From assembly GCF_029784135.1 (NCBI RefSeq), contig NC_073746.1, positions 92,330,564-92,394,563 on the forward strand: a DNA stretch of 64,000 nt, read 5' to 3'. The position numbers were made by a program, and so were the translations under genes. This stretch comes from Toxorhynchites rutilus septentrionalis (Eukaryota; Arthropoda; Insecta; Diptera; Culicidae). The notes below the pieces were generated by a model. The model was not told where the DNA came from. It worked only from the letters and a program-made list of their open reading frames with translations, and made no database searches. Of the stretch, positions 20,676 to 31,116 are shown one piece after another; position 1 is the first letter of the stretch, and every line of letters begins with the position of its first letter.

Positions 20676-21670
20676 ATATTTTTTTTATTTAAGTCATTTA
20701 TTTTTACAGGCTCAGTTACATAGGTTTAAAGGAGCCGAACTCTTAGCTATACTTTTATTAGTATATATCAACATGTTTCCTTAAATCTAGGGTTAATAAA
20801 GTAGGAAACCGATTACTCGCGGTCGACTCGAGATTAGAAGGGTGACATAGTTTCTTTTGGAAAAGGAGGGGATATAAGGATATTGTACAATGTTCACAAT
20901 CGCATTCACACTCACGCTCATCATACTCAATTCTTAAATCTATTATTATATCTATTATGTATATACATTTCAGCTTATTCTATAGTTAGTCAGAAGGGAA
21001 ACAGTCGCTCGCGAAGGAAAAAAAAGGAGAGGATAAGGGTGTACGGACAATCACACACGAAGATCGATAGTTTTAAGGAAAACATATATTAGGGACATGT
21101 AATCGAGGTCTAACCGAGCCAACACATCTCTCACCGGTACATTGGGCTGTCTACCTCGGGTCCGAAGGGAATTTTCTAAATTCGATCTGGCAACAAGATA
21201 CACCTCGCACGACCAAACAACGTGTTCGATGTCGTGGTAACCTTGGCCACAAACACAGAGATTGCTGCTGGCAAGATTGAAACGAAAGAGTAGCGCATCT
21301 AACGAACAGTGATTGGACATGAGTCGGGAGAAGGTGCGAGTAAAGTCCCGACTCAAGTCCAGACTTTTGAACCACGGTTTGAGGCTAACCTTAGGGGAAA
21401 TTGAGTGAAACCACCGGCCCAATTCATCTTCATTCCATTTGCGTTGCCAATTAGCGATGGTATTTTTACGGACTAAAGAATAAAATTCATTGAAGGCGAT
21501 TTGACGCTGATAAATGTCGCCCTCAATCGCACCTACCTTTGCTAATGAGTCAGCCCTCTCATTACCCGGAATGGAGCAATGTGAAGGGACCCAGACAAAG
21601 GTAATGACATAACAGCGTCTGGATAAAGCACTCAAAATTTCTCGTATTCTCTCAAGGAAGTACGGCGAGT
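20676..21670 (-). mobile_element. 5'-truncated I/LOA-like non-LTR retrotransposon, 995 bp
   Basis: The copy retains the C-terminal coding part and about 375 nt of 3' UTR ending in a T-rich (plus-strand) A-tail. A 13-bp target duplication GCACGTTTTATAT flanks it at 20663-20675 and 21671-21683. Its tail is shared with 13280-13580. Confidence 0.9.
21051..21670 (-). pseudogene. RNase H and C-terminal zinc-motif fragment of a non-LTR polyprotein
   Basis: About 206 codons remain open to the stop, truncated at the element's 5' end. The RNase H signature WVPSHCSIPGNERADSLAK is clear near the start. A C-terminal CVCGQGYHDIEHVVWSC motif (CxC...H...C) follows. RT and endonuclease are absent. RNase H followed by such a zinc motif suits the I/LOA/Ingi side of non-LTR elements; the exact clade is unsettled. 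Confidence 0.88.
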
Positions 21671-21683
21671 GCACGTTTTATAT

Positions 21684-22079
21684 TGTTATATGTTTTTTTC
21701 ATAATGTTTCGAGGATTGAACGTACTATTTTTTTCCTAATTTTGACCGTCTGCATTTTTTCTTCATTTTCATGAAATCGTTGGTTTTGTTGTGTTTATGG
21801 ATTGAAATTCATTTGCACAACCCAATTGGATTTGAGCCGAACGGATTACAGAATGCAATATTGCGATTCGCTCGGATAATTTTGACCATAGGATTTCAGA
21901 ACATAGCAGAGTAGGTAGGTGATCATTGTTTGCTTCGTATCCTTTTATGGTTAAATAAATATTAAAATGTTAATGTTCATAAATATTAATGCAAATGAGT
22001 AATGATGTTCATAAAGAATGAAGTGTCTGAGGCGGGATCTCGCTTTTTTAAAGTTTGTGATATAAGTGTTGTCCCTTTA
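21684..22079. other. AT-rich non-coding DNA
   Basis: Nothing recognised between the retrotransposon and the SINE fragment. Confidence 0.4.
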
Positions 22080-22084
22080 GAACG

Positions 22085-22215
22085 GTCAGTGGATTTTTAT
22101 CAGAGAGATTCTTTGTTACTTGCACTGTGGTCACACGTATTGTAGAACTTGTCACTACGTAGAGATTGCAAACGTTAGGAACGTTAGTACCATCGAAGAA
22201 GAAGATAGAAAGCAT
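22085..22215 (+). mobile_element. Diverged body fragment of SINE family B
   Basis: It shares CTTGCACTGTGGTCACACGTAT, then GGAACGTTAGTACCAT and a GAAGAAGAAG tail with the full copy at 28234-28519. The tRNA-like head is missing. Confidence 0.7.
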
Positions 22216-22749
22216 CGTATGAACGATGTGTGTCGATGATAAACTCCATATTATTGTTTTTCAAATCACAATTTCTTGTGTCACTGTGTAGTCGCCTGCA
22301 ATGTCCTCAACAACATTCGCATTGGATATACACACGTGCTCTCCAGCAGACGTTTAATCGGAATTGATGATAATAGCGTGATTTTCATTGTGCAATCCGA
22401 GCATGTGTGATTTGAAGAATTCAAACAATTCATTGCGCACAAAATATTCATAAAAAAATTTTTGGTATTAAATATATGATAATCGTTATTCTACCGGTAT
22501 CCAATATAATTTACAACCTATTCTAATGTCTACCATGTTTTTTGTGCATAATTTTATCAAAATTTTATCAAAATCGGAACCGTTTTGGAGGAGCACGGTA
22601 ACAAACATGACACGAGATTTTTATCTATCTAGATAGATAATAGACGAACTTCATGCCAACGCGACTCAGGAACTCAGATAGCAGCGAAACTTTGTGGGTG
22701 TAAACACATGGCTCTTTTAAGCAACTTTGCATACTTAAAATATTCAAAA
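22216..22749. other. Non-coding DNA
   Basis: No gene recognised. A small palindrome ATCTATCTAGATAGAT lies at about 22622-22637. Confidence 0.4.
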
Positions 22750-23507
22750 GAGAATTAGAATTTTTCTTCTTGATTTTTTACAAAAAAAAAACAACTTAAA
22801 AACTATAATACTTACAAAATTCGAGTCAAAGAATGAAATGTAGAAAATTGTTTGAATTTTAATAAAAAAATAACAAAATTCTTTTGGAAAAAATAATTTT
22901 TTTAAATTCTCAAAAAAAATTATATGAATTGCTCTTACAATTTCCAACAAGTCGTCCATACACCGAAAGATGGGCACTTTTACAGGAAAAACAAGTTTTT
23001 CTAACAACAACTTCTTCATGGTTTCTTTGAAAAAAAATTACTAATCCTAATTTTGTTTAAAGTCAAGATAACAATATAGTATATTCGCAAAAGTTTTAGA
23101 TCTTATTGAAATATGAACTTTCGTCAAGGACGGCAACTTTCTATCTTTTATAGTTTTTGAAATATAGGGCATTTTGGTATGGAGACCCCTGAATAAATAT
23201 GGTTTTATTCGATACTTTTTTGTGTGTAAATTTTCGTGATTGTTATGTTCCTGATATGTTACTGAACAGAAAAAAGTTAGCAGAGCATGTAAATCGCAAT
23301 AATTTATACAAATGTTACAAATTAAACATTAATAGTAATTTTTCAAAGAAAAACATGAAAAGTTGTTGTTCGAAAAATACTTTTTCCCTGTAAAAGTGCC
23401 CATCTTCTGATGTATGGGTGACTTATTGGAAATTCTAAGGGCTATTCATACCTGTTTTTTTTTCAGAATTTTTAAAAAAACATACTTTCGAGTAAAATGA
23501 ATTTTAA
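22750..23507. repeat. AT-rich inverted-repeat cluster, left part
   Basis: The minus strand of about 22760-23110 matches the plus strand of 25450-25850 over some 350 bp. Anchors are GTTTTAGATCTTATT, GTCAAGATA.CAATATAGTATATTCG and GAAATGTAG.AAATTGTTTGAATTTT. A second, same-sense version lies at 23325-23507 and resumes after the piggyBac derivative at 24780-24950. A further partial copy is at 28160-28660, split by a SINE. The phrase GGCATTTTGGTATGGAGACCCCTGAA at 23169-23196 is inverted at 25096-25122. Confidence 0.65.
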
Positions 23508-23705
23508 TTAACCCTCCTGTACTCGCGTGCAAAATCATAACACGTATACTCGCGCACGGTGTCACAGACCGAAAATTGAACTTCTCGGTAATGTTGCCAT
23601 TGTGTATTTTTCAGACTTTATTGGCATTTATTTGAAGGAGAGGGTATGATTGAACGAAAAAACTCCAAAAAATATGTTTTTTTCATCTTTATTATGTTTT
23701 AATAG

Positions 23706-23759
23706 TGCTCTGTTTTGAGGAGGCTGAATTAGATAATTCAGCCTCCTCAAAACAGAGCA
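23706..23759. repeat. Perfect 25-bp hairpin inside the piggyBac derivative
   Basis: The arms are 23706-23730 and 23735-23759 with a 4-nt loop AGAT. The sister copy at 39377-40598 has only the right arm, so the left arm was made by a local inverted duplication after the copies diverged. Confidence 0.9.
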
Positions 23760-23878
23760 ATTTTTGATACTCCAACACAGATATCGAAATTCGAATTTTT
23801 AACTGTTATAAATTAAAAGTAAGCAACTGAATATAATTCACGGAAGCATAAAGAGCTATAAAACAACATAAAAACGTA

Positions 23879-23965
23879 TTAATCGATTGTGGTTTCATTG
23901 GAGTAAGAATCAGAACATAGCATAACTGCATGCTCGAAACAGACATATTTTTTACACTTCATGCA
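23879..23965 (-). pseudogene. piggyBac transposase C-terminal cysteine-rich remnant
   Basis: About 28 codons read CMKCKKYVCFEHAVMLCSDS and end at TAA. The CxxC...C..H pattern fits the C-terminal zinc-binding domain of piggyBac transposases, which recognises the terminal repeats. Copy 2 retains RKTRNNCMKCKTYV before a frameshift. The catalytic domain is absent. Confidence 0.75.
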
Positions 23966-25139
23966 GAGAAGAATGTATAACGACCTTCTAGATAATTACC
24001 AGATGATAAAGGTTCTGGAATATAAAGTTTGCATATTTCTAATATTCTGTGTCTCTGTATTCATGGTAAACTAAGAATTAATGCCTTTTTTAGATGGGGC
24101 ATGAGAAGATGATATGAAAGGATTTCTAGGAACTTCCTTTTCTTTTTCTTGTTTTCTTGTCGATATTGTCAATTATAAAAAAAATTTCCCCGAAAATGTA
24201 ACTGTTAAAAATTAGCATAAGCCACCGATCAGTTTATAGTTTACTGTTTACAATTATTCCATAAGTGAAATTCTTTCACAAGTGTGTATATGTATGACCA
24301 TTATATTCAGCCAATAACTATACGAAAGTCAAACATTTATATTTTGCTTTTTAACGTATGAATCTAACGACGAATAGTTTATATATGGATCCGGATATGG
24401 ATCCGTTCAATCCAGTTACAAAAGAGGCTGAAATCGAATAAGAATAGTCAGGTAATGATCTTATACATTATGTGCAATAAATATTCCACGCCGCTAACAT
24501 TAGTTTATACATTTCATTCAACAATATTCTAGAATATGAAAAAAGGCACTTGTCGAAATAAATTACTCCTATACTCTCGTCGGCGTATCAGACCGAAAGT
24601 GTTAAAAAAGTGGCACACGTCCCCATTGTACCAACACATGCGATACGTTAAACGATGACGAACGACGAATAACGAAGCTAGAGAGAATCGCAAAGTCGTA
24701 GTGTTGATGTTTTCTGAGAAATGAACGAATTATTGATTTTTCGGTCTGACAGACCAATGCGCAAGTATAGGAGTGTTAAAAAAAAATTCAATGATTGTTT
24801 TTCAACAGCAAATTGCTAAAATTGTAATTGTATAATTGTAAATTGTAAACTTTGTATTGAAAACATAAATAACTTCCTACGATTCATTGTTTGACTAAAA
24901 TTTTGTAGGTCTGATAGATTTTGTGTGAAAATTATCTGAAATTTTGAGTCTTTTTCAACTTTTTTTTCTTTTGTTGGTTAAAGAATGAAATGTAGGGAAT
25001 TATTTATGTTTTCATTGAAAAAATATTGAGAAAATTTATGAAAAAAAGCGAGTATTTAAACACATAAATGTAATGAGTAAAACATTATTTTTTTCAGGGG
25101 TCTCCATACCAAAATGCCTTATGTTTCAGAAACTAACCT

Positions 25140-25445
25140 TATTGAGGATCGTGTGAGTCAGTTTTATGATAAGGTAGGTCGAGGCCGGGCCTAAACAAAT
25201 ATATCTCTCCGGCACGATACTTGTTTGCGGATCGTGTTATTCGTAGTTCGTTTTACGATAGGGTTTTTGTTTATACTCTGGTGTTACGATAGGATCGTGC
25301 TTATCTCAAGCTCGCTTAACACAACGCGATAAGCCTCTAGATGTAGGAAACCATGATATATATTAGGGATTGAAAAATAAAGAAGTTAGTCAGTTGTAAT
25401 ACGAACGTCATAAGTGTCGTTATTCGTCCGAAATCGCTCGGCTCC
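25140..25445 (+). mobile_element. Possible solo LTR inserted in the inverted-repeat arm
   Basis: This block interrupts the right arm exactly where the left arm is continuous. It is GC-richer and has TATATATTAGGG and AATAAAG followed by a conserved-looking tail (GTCATAAGTGTCGTTATTCG), like an LTR with promoter and polyadenylation signal. Neither terminal TG/CA nor a target duplication could be fixed with confidence. Confidence 0.4.
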
Positions 25446-25860
25446 GTTCATGTTAATAAGATCTAAAACTTTTTCGAATATACTATATTGCTATCTTGAC
25501 TTTGAACAAAATTAGGATCAGTTGTAATTTTTTCAAAGAAAACATGAAAAAGTTGTTAGAAAAACATTTTCCCTGAGAAAGTTTCCATCTTTCCAGTTGG
25601 ACGACTTCTTGTAAATTATATGAGCTATTCACAAATTTTTTTAAGAATTTGAAAAAATACGTTTTTGAGAAAAATGAATTTTAATTTTTATAATAATTAT
25701 TTTACCAGCGAATTTCTTTTTCAAAAAAATGTTGGTATTTTTTAATGAAAATTCAAACAATTTCCTACATTTCATGCTTTGATTTGAATTTTTAGGAACT
25801 ATAAAAACACTTTAAAAATTCAAAACACTTTAAAAATTCAAAACATATATTCTGAAACAA
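25446..25860. repeat. AT-rich inverted-repeat cluster, right arm
   Basis: It pairs with 22760-23110, from AAGATCTAAAACTTTTTCG at 25447 onward. No coding sequence. The arms differ by many substitutions and short gaps, so the structure is old. Confidence 0.65.
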
Positions 25861-26000
25861 ATCACATATATCTAGAAAGGCGTAGGAACACATTTAAATA
25901 TGAATTAGAGTGGTACTGAATCTTTAAATTAAAAAAAATCAAAATTTCAAGTTTTTTTTTAGTTTTTTTTTAGTTTTAGAGAAAAAAAAAATCAAATTTC

Positions 26001-26438
26001 TTATTCGGTATGATTAGCCGATTGGTATGCTGAACTGTGTAAACTTGCTATAACGATGTTCCATTGTTCTTGAGAATTAAGCAGTTTTGTTATGACATTT
26101 CGCTTGTGTCCTGTTCGCCCATTGGTGATGTTACTCTTTGCGATATCTGCTTTGCCACAGTCACCAACGAAGAAACAAAGAAAGCAGAGAGCAGAGGCAG
26201 AAGTAACATAAGACAATAAGCTTCTAGATTTGTTTTTCCGTACATTCAACACATTGTATCTTCGGTAAGCAGGAGTGGCTTCGATGGGAATGAGGATGAA
26301 AGGAGGAAAAGACGAATCATAGCACAATAATGGTACATAAATATAACCGTCTCCATTAAATATGTTCATTCTGTTGCCATTCTCAGTTTGTATGGCATCG
26401 AGACCTGTTGTGTTACCTTGAAATTTCACGTTTTTCAT
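26001..26438 (-). other. Unrecognised 145-codon reading frame
   Basis: The frame starts at an ATG and runs to TGA-type termination near 26001. The product has a hydrophobic cysteine-containing stretch (ALCFLCFFVGDCG, about residues 87-99) and no domain I recognise. In AT-rich DNA a chance frame of this length is possible. It lies between the inverted-repeat cluster and the DD37E transposon and may be a fragment of an unidentified repeat. Confidence 0.25.
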
Positions 26439-26710
26439 TGTTTTGCGTAAAGCTAAGTAAACAGACTATTTCTTAAGACCAGAGTTATTAAAAGTTACAA
26501 TAACGTGAACGCATCGACTCAACACGTTCGTCGCCCAGCCGGTAACTAGAAACTAACTAGAGAAATAAGCGATAAAGCATTGATAAGGAATAAGGCATTG
26601 ATAAAGGTACAGAGGTAGCTGTTTGGGAATTGTTCCCGTAATACATTTCCGCATAATTTCATTTGTAGATAACTTTTACGTGATCTAGCTCTACTGGGCG
26701 GAGTCGATTA

Positions 26711-28012
26711 TAAAGGGTGTGTCACATCAAATTGCATCACGGAAAAAACGCTGTAGAAATTCGCCCAGTAGACCGATCCTTTTGAAAATTTCAGACAGTA
26801 AAATAAAAACTATTAAACAACTTTTGGTATTTTCTTTTTATTCATACTTGGAGCCCAAGCCCGTATGCTCGCACCTTCCTCTTTACCCCGTCCATAAGGT
26901 TCTGTACAACGTCAGGTTGTAGTTTTTTTTGAACAGAAATCCATTTTCTCTTGAAGTCCGCCTCCGATTTGACAAGTTTTGGGTTCTTCCGGAGGGCCTG
27001 CTTCATAATCGCCCAATATTTCTCTATTGGACGAAGTTCCGGTGCGTTGGGCGGGTTCATTTCCTTTGGCACGAAGGTGACCCCGTTGGCTTCGTACCAC
27101 TCCAACACGTCCTTTGAATAGTGGCACGAAGCGAGATCCGGCCAGAAGATGATCGGGCCCTCGTGCTGCTTCAATAGTGGTAGTAAGCGCTTCTGTAGGC
27201 ACTCCTTAAGGTAAACCTGCCCGTTTACCGTGCCGGTCATCACGAAGGGGGCGCTCCGCTTTCCGCAAGAGCAGATCGCTTGCCACACCATGTACTTTTT
27301 GGCAAACTTGGATAGTTTCTGCTTGCGAATCTCCTCCGGAACGCTGAATTTGTCCTCTGCGGAGAAGAACAACAGGCCCGGCAGCTGACGAAAGTCCGCT
27401 TTGACGTAGGTTTCGTCGTCCATTACCAGGCAATGCGGCTTCGTCAGCATTTCGGTGTACAGCTTCCGCGCTAGCGTCTTCCCCACCATGTTTTGCCTTT
27501 CGTCGCGGTTAGAAGCCTTCTGAACCTTGTATGTACGCAGGCCCTCCCGCTGTTTGGTCCGCTGGACGAATGAACTTGACAAATTCAGCTTATTGGCGAC
27601 ATCCCGGACCGAACTTCTCGGATCACGTCTAAACTGCTTAACTACGCGCTTGTGATCTTTTTCACTGACGGAGCATCCATTTTTGCCGTTCTTCACCTTC
27701 CGGTCGATGGTTAGGTTCTCGAAGTATCGTTTTAGTACTCTGCTGACCGTGGATTGGACGATTCCCAGCATCTTACCGATGTCCCGATGTGACAACTCCG
27801 GATTCTCGAAATGAGTGCGCAGGATTAATTCACGACGCTCTTTTTCGTTCGACGACATTTTTACAAATTTACGAAAAATTGACAGTGAAGCATGGCCAAT
27901 GTGATCTATACACTCTTATCTGATTATAAGCGAAAGCTGAAGATATAATTCCTAAAAATTAAATTTCTACAGCGTTTTTTCCGTGATGCAATTTGATGTG
28001 ACACACCCTTTA
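26711..28012 (-). mobile_element. Complete DD37E ITm (Tc1/mariner superfamily) transposon, about 1.3 kb
   Basis: The terminal inverted repeats are identical for about 51 bp: TAAAGGGTGTGTCACATC at the left, and its complement ending at 28012. TA dinucleotides flank both ends (26709-26710 and 28013-28014). Because the TIR itself begins TA, the border could shift by two bases. Perfect TIRs and an intact transposase indicate recent activity. Confidence 0.93.
26842..27858 (-). CDS. DD37E transposase, 338 aa, intact
   Basis: The enzyme cuts and pastes the element. The N-terminal half has two helix-turn-helix regions (about residues 8-45, with HRDIGKMLGIVQSTVSRVLK, and about 66-108, with SSVRDVANKLNLSSSFVQR). 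The catalytic triad is D148 (MDDETYV), D241 (IIFWPDLASCHYS) and E279 (PELRPIEKYW), with exactly 37 residues between the last two. This is the ITmD37E signature. Length is normal for the family, the ATG start is followed by a complete frame, and no stop or frameshift occurs. The second DD37E element in the window (39142-41621) is a different, decayed family. Confidence 0.94.
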   Translation of the reverse strand: MSSNEKERRELILRTHFENPELSHRDIGKMLGIVQSTVSRVLKRYFENLTIDRKVKNGKNGCSVSEKDHKRVVKQFRRDPRSSVRDVANKLNLSSSFVQRTKQREGLRTYKVQKASNRDERQNMVGKTLARKLYTEMLTKPHCLVMDDETYVKADFRQLPGLLFFSAEDKFSVPEEIRKQKLSKFAKKYMVWQAICSCGKRSAPFVMTGTVNGQVYLKECLQKRLLPLLKQHEGPIIFWPDLASCHYSKDVLEWYEANGVTFVPKEMNPPNAPELRPIEKYWAIMKQALRKNPKLVKSEADFKRKWISVQKKLQPDVVQNLMDGVKRKVRAYGLGLQV

Positions 28013-28159
28013 TACAGGACCTGATCACTTCCCGGTTAAAACAAAATGAAGTGCATATTACCTTGCATACAAATCATTTCGTTTTCACCGTGAAGTGACG
28101 TTCACGACCACAGTTTCCAATTTCTTTTCACGGTATATATGTCAATCGCGATAATTTTT

Positions 28160-28660
28160 TTATAGTAATTTTTCAAAGAAAACGTGAAAAAGTTATTGCT
28201 ATTGAGCTATTCAATAGCAATAGGAAAAGTTGTGTGCTCCCGTGGTCGAGTGGTTAGCGTCATAACTAACATGCCGGGTGTTCGGGTTCGATTCCCGTTC
28301 TGGTCGGGGGAATTTTTCGTCAAAGAAATTTCCTCCGACTTGCACTGTGATCACGCGTATTCTAGAGCTTGCCACTCAGAATGCATTCAAGGCGTGTTAT
28401 TTGGCATAGAAATCTCAACTAAGTACTAATAGAAATGACGCAAGTAATACTACGTTGAGACGGCGAAGTTCCTCTAGGAACGTTAGTGCCATTGAAGAAG
28501 AAGAAGAAGAAGAAGAAGCAAAAGTTGTTTTTGAGAAAAATGAGTTTCGATTTCAAGAATGATTTTCTTTTTCAATGCAATAAAAAAATTCCGTTTTTTA
28601 TGGAAAATTTAAGGTATTTCCTACATTTCAATTTTTGACTAATATTTTGTAGATATTATA
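28160..28660 (+). repeat. Further copy of the AT-rich cluster repeat, split by a SINE
   Basis: The pieces TAGTAATTTTTCAAAGAAAAC (28164 onward) and TTTTTGAGAAAAATGA...GACTAATATTTTGTAG (28527-28652) match 23325-23507 and 24780-24920. The SINE at 28234-28519 interrupts them. Confidence 0.6.
28234..28519 (+). mobile_element. tRNA-derived SINE, family B, full copy
   Basis: The tRNA-like head has box A TGGTCGAGTGG and a perfect box B GGTTCGATTCC. The body is about 200 bp, and the tail is a (GAA)n microsatellite. A target duplication AAAAGTTGT flanks it at 28225-28233 and 28520-28528. It is not a functional tRNA gene, since the acceptor stem does not close. Other copies: 35469-35751 (reverse), 22085-22215 and 42964-43005 (fragments). 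Confidence 0.9.
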
Positions 28661-29308
28661 GTTTTGTAAATGAAACACAAATTTCTGCAAATTCGAGAAT
28701 TAATGAAGCAAATGCACAAGAACACGAATTTCTGAATAGTTCGAAAACTAAACAAGCAAATGGAACCAAATTTGGCATATGGAGGTTTCAGGGAGCAATA
28801 AATGTTTATTTGGTGGTTTGACACTCTTTTCCCCTGTCTAAAGAGGAAGAAGGAGGGGGGAGGTTGCAGAACAACTTGAGAACTAATCAAAGAAATGGAA
28901 TCAAACTTAGCATATAGAGGTTTTAGGAATCGATAAACGTTTCTATGCTAGTTCGACACTTCTCCCCCCTCTCTAAAGGGTGCTGCCATACAAATGAAAC
29001 ACAAACATCTGCATAACTCGAGAACTAATCATGCAAACGGAGCCGAATTTGGAATGTGAGGGTTTTTGGGTACTAGAAATGTTTCTATGATGGTTTGACA
29101 CCCCTTCCTCCTCTGGAAAGAAGAGGGTGTCCCATAAAAATAATGCACATATTTCAACCAAACATGACAATTGAAAAATTCAATTCGCATGTGTTCTACA
29201 GTTTCATATTGACAAGCTTTATTAGTCCATTTGATGTTTGCGGTAGCAAAATTGATCTTCGTTCGAAAATGGATTTTAATGTGATAAAATGCACTTCTAT
29301 TTAGTCTA
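28660..29308 (+). mobile_element. Helitron, left part, with ~140-bp tandem repeats (split by gypsy)
   Basis: 28660-29170 contains about four units of the array also seen at 14085-14770 and 47450-47900. 29190-29303 matches 6310-6425. The sequence is cut by the LTR retrotransposon at its 5-bp target GTCTA and resumes at 32995. Confidence 0.8.
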
Positions 29309-29514
29309 TGTAACACTGCTCCGTCGACCGTTTACTTTTCTCGTCCGATCAGTCTCGCGCTCCGAATGTAACTCCCCAACCAACCAACTCGTCAGGTTTG
29401 CACTACTTACCGTTTCGTTTGTCTCGCTCACTCGTCATCGTCTTTCTCAGGCCACAACCCGCTACTGAAAACCATCTTCATGTGTTGTCGTATATATTGT
29501 AACAACCCGTTACA
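29309..29514 (-). repeat. 3' LTR of the gypsy element (206 bp)
   Basis: It differs from the other LTR by about four substitutions and two short indels (for example CCAACCAACCAACTC against CGACTAACTC), so the insertion is fairly young. Confidence 0.93.
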
Positions 29515-29721
29515 TTCCTCCCTTTTTTAAGAATTCAATATTTAAAATTCTTCGAATAAGTATTATTATTAACATCTGTATTACTTATTTACAATACATA
29601 ATCTTCGTACTTAGCTGGAGCTCTCCGCTGTCTTTCCATCATCATACGTTTGATTGCTGCGTCTCGTTATCTAATTTTCTCGGTTAGAGGCGAATGAACT
29701 GAAAAGTTTAAACCCTCTTAA

Positions 29722-29877
29722 AGCCAAAAAGAAGAAGAAGAATTTTCTCGGCAACTGTGACCGCTTATCGAGCTTCTTAATGTGGGTGCTATTTCGAATG
29801 TAAGTTTTGCCTGTTTCGTTGGATTTGATGTGGACGGTGTCTCCTTCAGAGTTTACGACTTCAAAATCTTGCTCCAT
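29722..29877 (-). pseudogene. C-terminal pol fragment of the gypsy element
   Basis: The reading MEQDFEVVNSEGDTVHIKSN...YIRNSTHIKK is typical of the region after the integrase core in this gypsy group, where the protein contacts DNA. It lies in another frame from the integrase piece. Confidence 0.6.
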
Positions 29878-29976
29878 GAAATTTGGTTGTAATGTTCCTT
29901 TTTTTTAGGTTTCATTGCAATACAGTATCCCCCTCTCCAACTTATGATGCTTAGCTTGGCGCTGAACGTCTGCCTT

Positions 29977-30573
29977 CTACTTGTGGTACTCCTTCAGCGC
30001 CATATCCTTATCCTTGCTGGCCTCCAAGGACAATGCCGGAGGGTGATCAATTGATGGTATTCCATTAAATATTTCTCTCTCGAACATCATTTTACTCGGT
30101 GACAAGCCAGTAGTCTCTTGAGGAGTTGAGTGGTGTAGAATTAAATACTCGTTTAAGTCAGTTTTGCAATCAGTGTTCTGAATGGAGCTGATCTTCACCC
30201 GTTTACCTATGCTACGCATTTGCCTTTCTACGGCACCATTTTGCTCGGACCAATAGTAGGTAGGAAGGTTTAGATGTATCCCGTAACTGAGACAGAAATT
30301 TTTGAACTCAAGAGCCTTGAACTGAGGACCATTATCGGCAGTAATTGATCTCGGGATTCCAAAGGAGCTAAACATTTTCAAAAGCGCTCCAATAACTCGT
30401 TTTGTCATTGCTGGTTTCATTGCTTCGATTTGAATAAAACATGTAGTATAACAAACTACCACAAGTAGAGACATGTCTCCGGGAAGACCTTCTTTAAAAT
30501 CTATTGCAAGGTCCTGCCATGGTTGCGTAGGAACTCTTCGAGACATAGGGTTGGGTTTATCGGGACGTTTTAC
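29977..30573 (-). pseudogene. gypsy integrase core
   Basis: The frame has WQDLAIDFKEG (first catalytic Asp), SITADNGPQFKA (second Asp) and the SEQNGAVERQMRS stretch with the catalytic Glu (E in AVERQ). The N-terminal HHCC zinc domain is gone: pol reads directly from an RT fragment into the PVKRPDKPNP spacer before integrase. The catalytic triad itself looks intact. Confidence 0.88.
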
Positions 30574-31116
30574 CGGCGTACAACTTTATTCGCCGCTCTC
30601 ATGTCTGCACATAGGCGAATCCTGCCGTCGGTCTTACGTATGGGTACCAAGGGAGAGACCCATGATAATGGGTCTCTCCTTCGCTCGCTCAATGATGCTT
30701 TTTTGTAGGAGTTCTTCAATTGCTTTTTCAACGTCCGCCTCCATAGCAATAGGGACTCGACGTGCAACTTGTGCCATAGGTTGAACTTTTTCGTGGGTTT
30801 TAATTTTGAGTTGAACGTTTGGTACTTTTGGAGATTCTTCCATTTGAGCAGCCATTGTATTCTTACTAATCTGGTTCACATTATAACCAATTTTAATAAC
30901 GCCCGTCTTAGCAAAAGCTGTGCCTTTGCTAAGAAGATTTGTTTGACCTCGCGGATCAACTAAAATGTGAGACCAAATGCCCGTATCTTCCCCAGGAATT
31001 TTGATTTCTGCTTCGAAAGCATTGATGAATAGAATGTTTTCATTATTCTTACAAATCTTTGTTCCCCACCCCGATTGTTCCTGCTTGACGATGCAGATTT
31101 GGGGTCCGAAATTCAC
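30570..31116 (-). pseudogene. Remnant of gypsy protease end and start of reverse transcriptase
   Basis: The piece from 31116 has the protease C-terminal part (DPRGQTNLLSKGTAFAKTG) and the linker into RT (VPIAMEADVEKAIEELLQKSIIE). After a frame change near 30650 it continues with the first RT box (WVSPLVPIRKTDGRIRLCAD) and stops at about 30574. The rest of RT and all RNase H are deleted. No protease DSG/DTG motif or CCHC knuckle is visible, so a second deletion lies near 31116. Confidence 0.8.

Larger units (their letters stand above)
23512..24775 (-). mobile_element. Non-autonomous piggyBac derivative, copy 1 (1,264 bp)
   Basis: It is flanked by TTAA at 23508-23511 and 24776-24779. The ends read inward CCCTCCTGTACTCGCG and CACTCCTATACTTGCG, so about 16 bp are inverted. 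A short minus-strand remnant of the piggyBac C-terminal cysteine-rich domain remains. Copy 2 is at 39377-40598. The transposase core is deleted. Confidence 0.88.

Noticed and set aside
28234..28310. Functional tRNA gene
   Set aside because: Box A and box B are good, but the acceptor stem does not close and the same head plus body recurs with target duplications, so it is a SINE.
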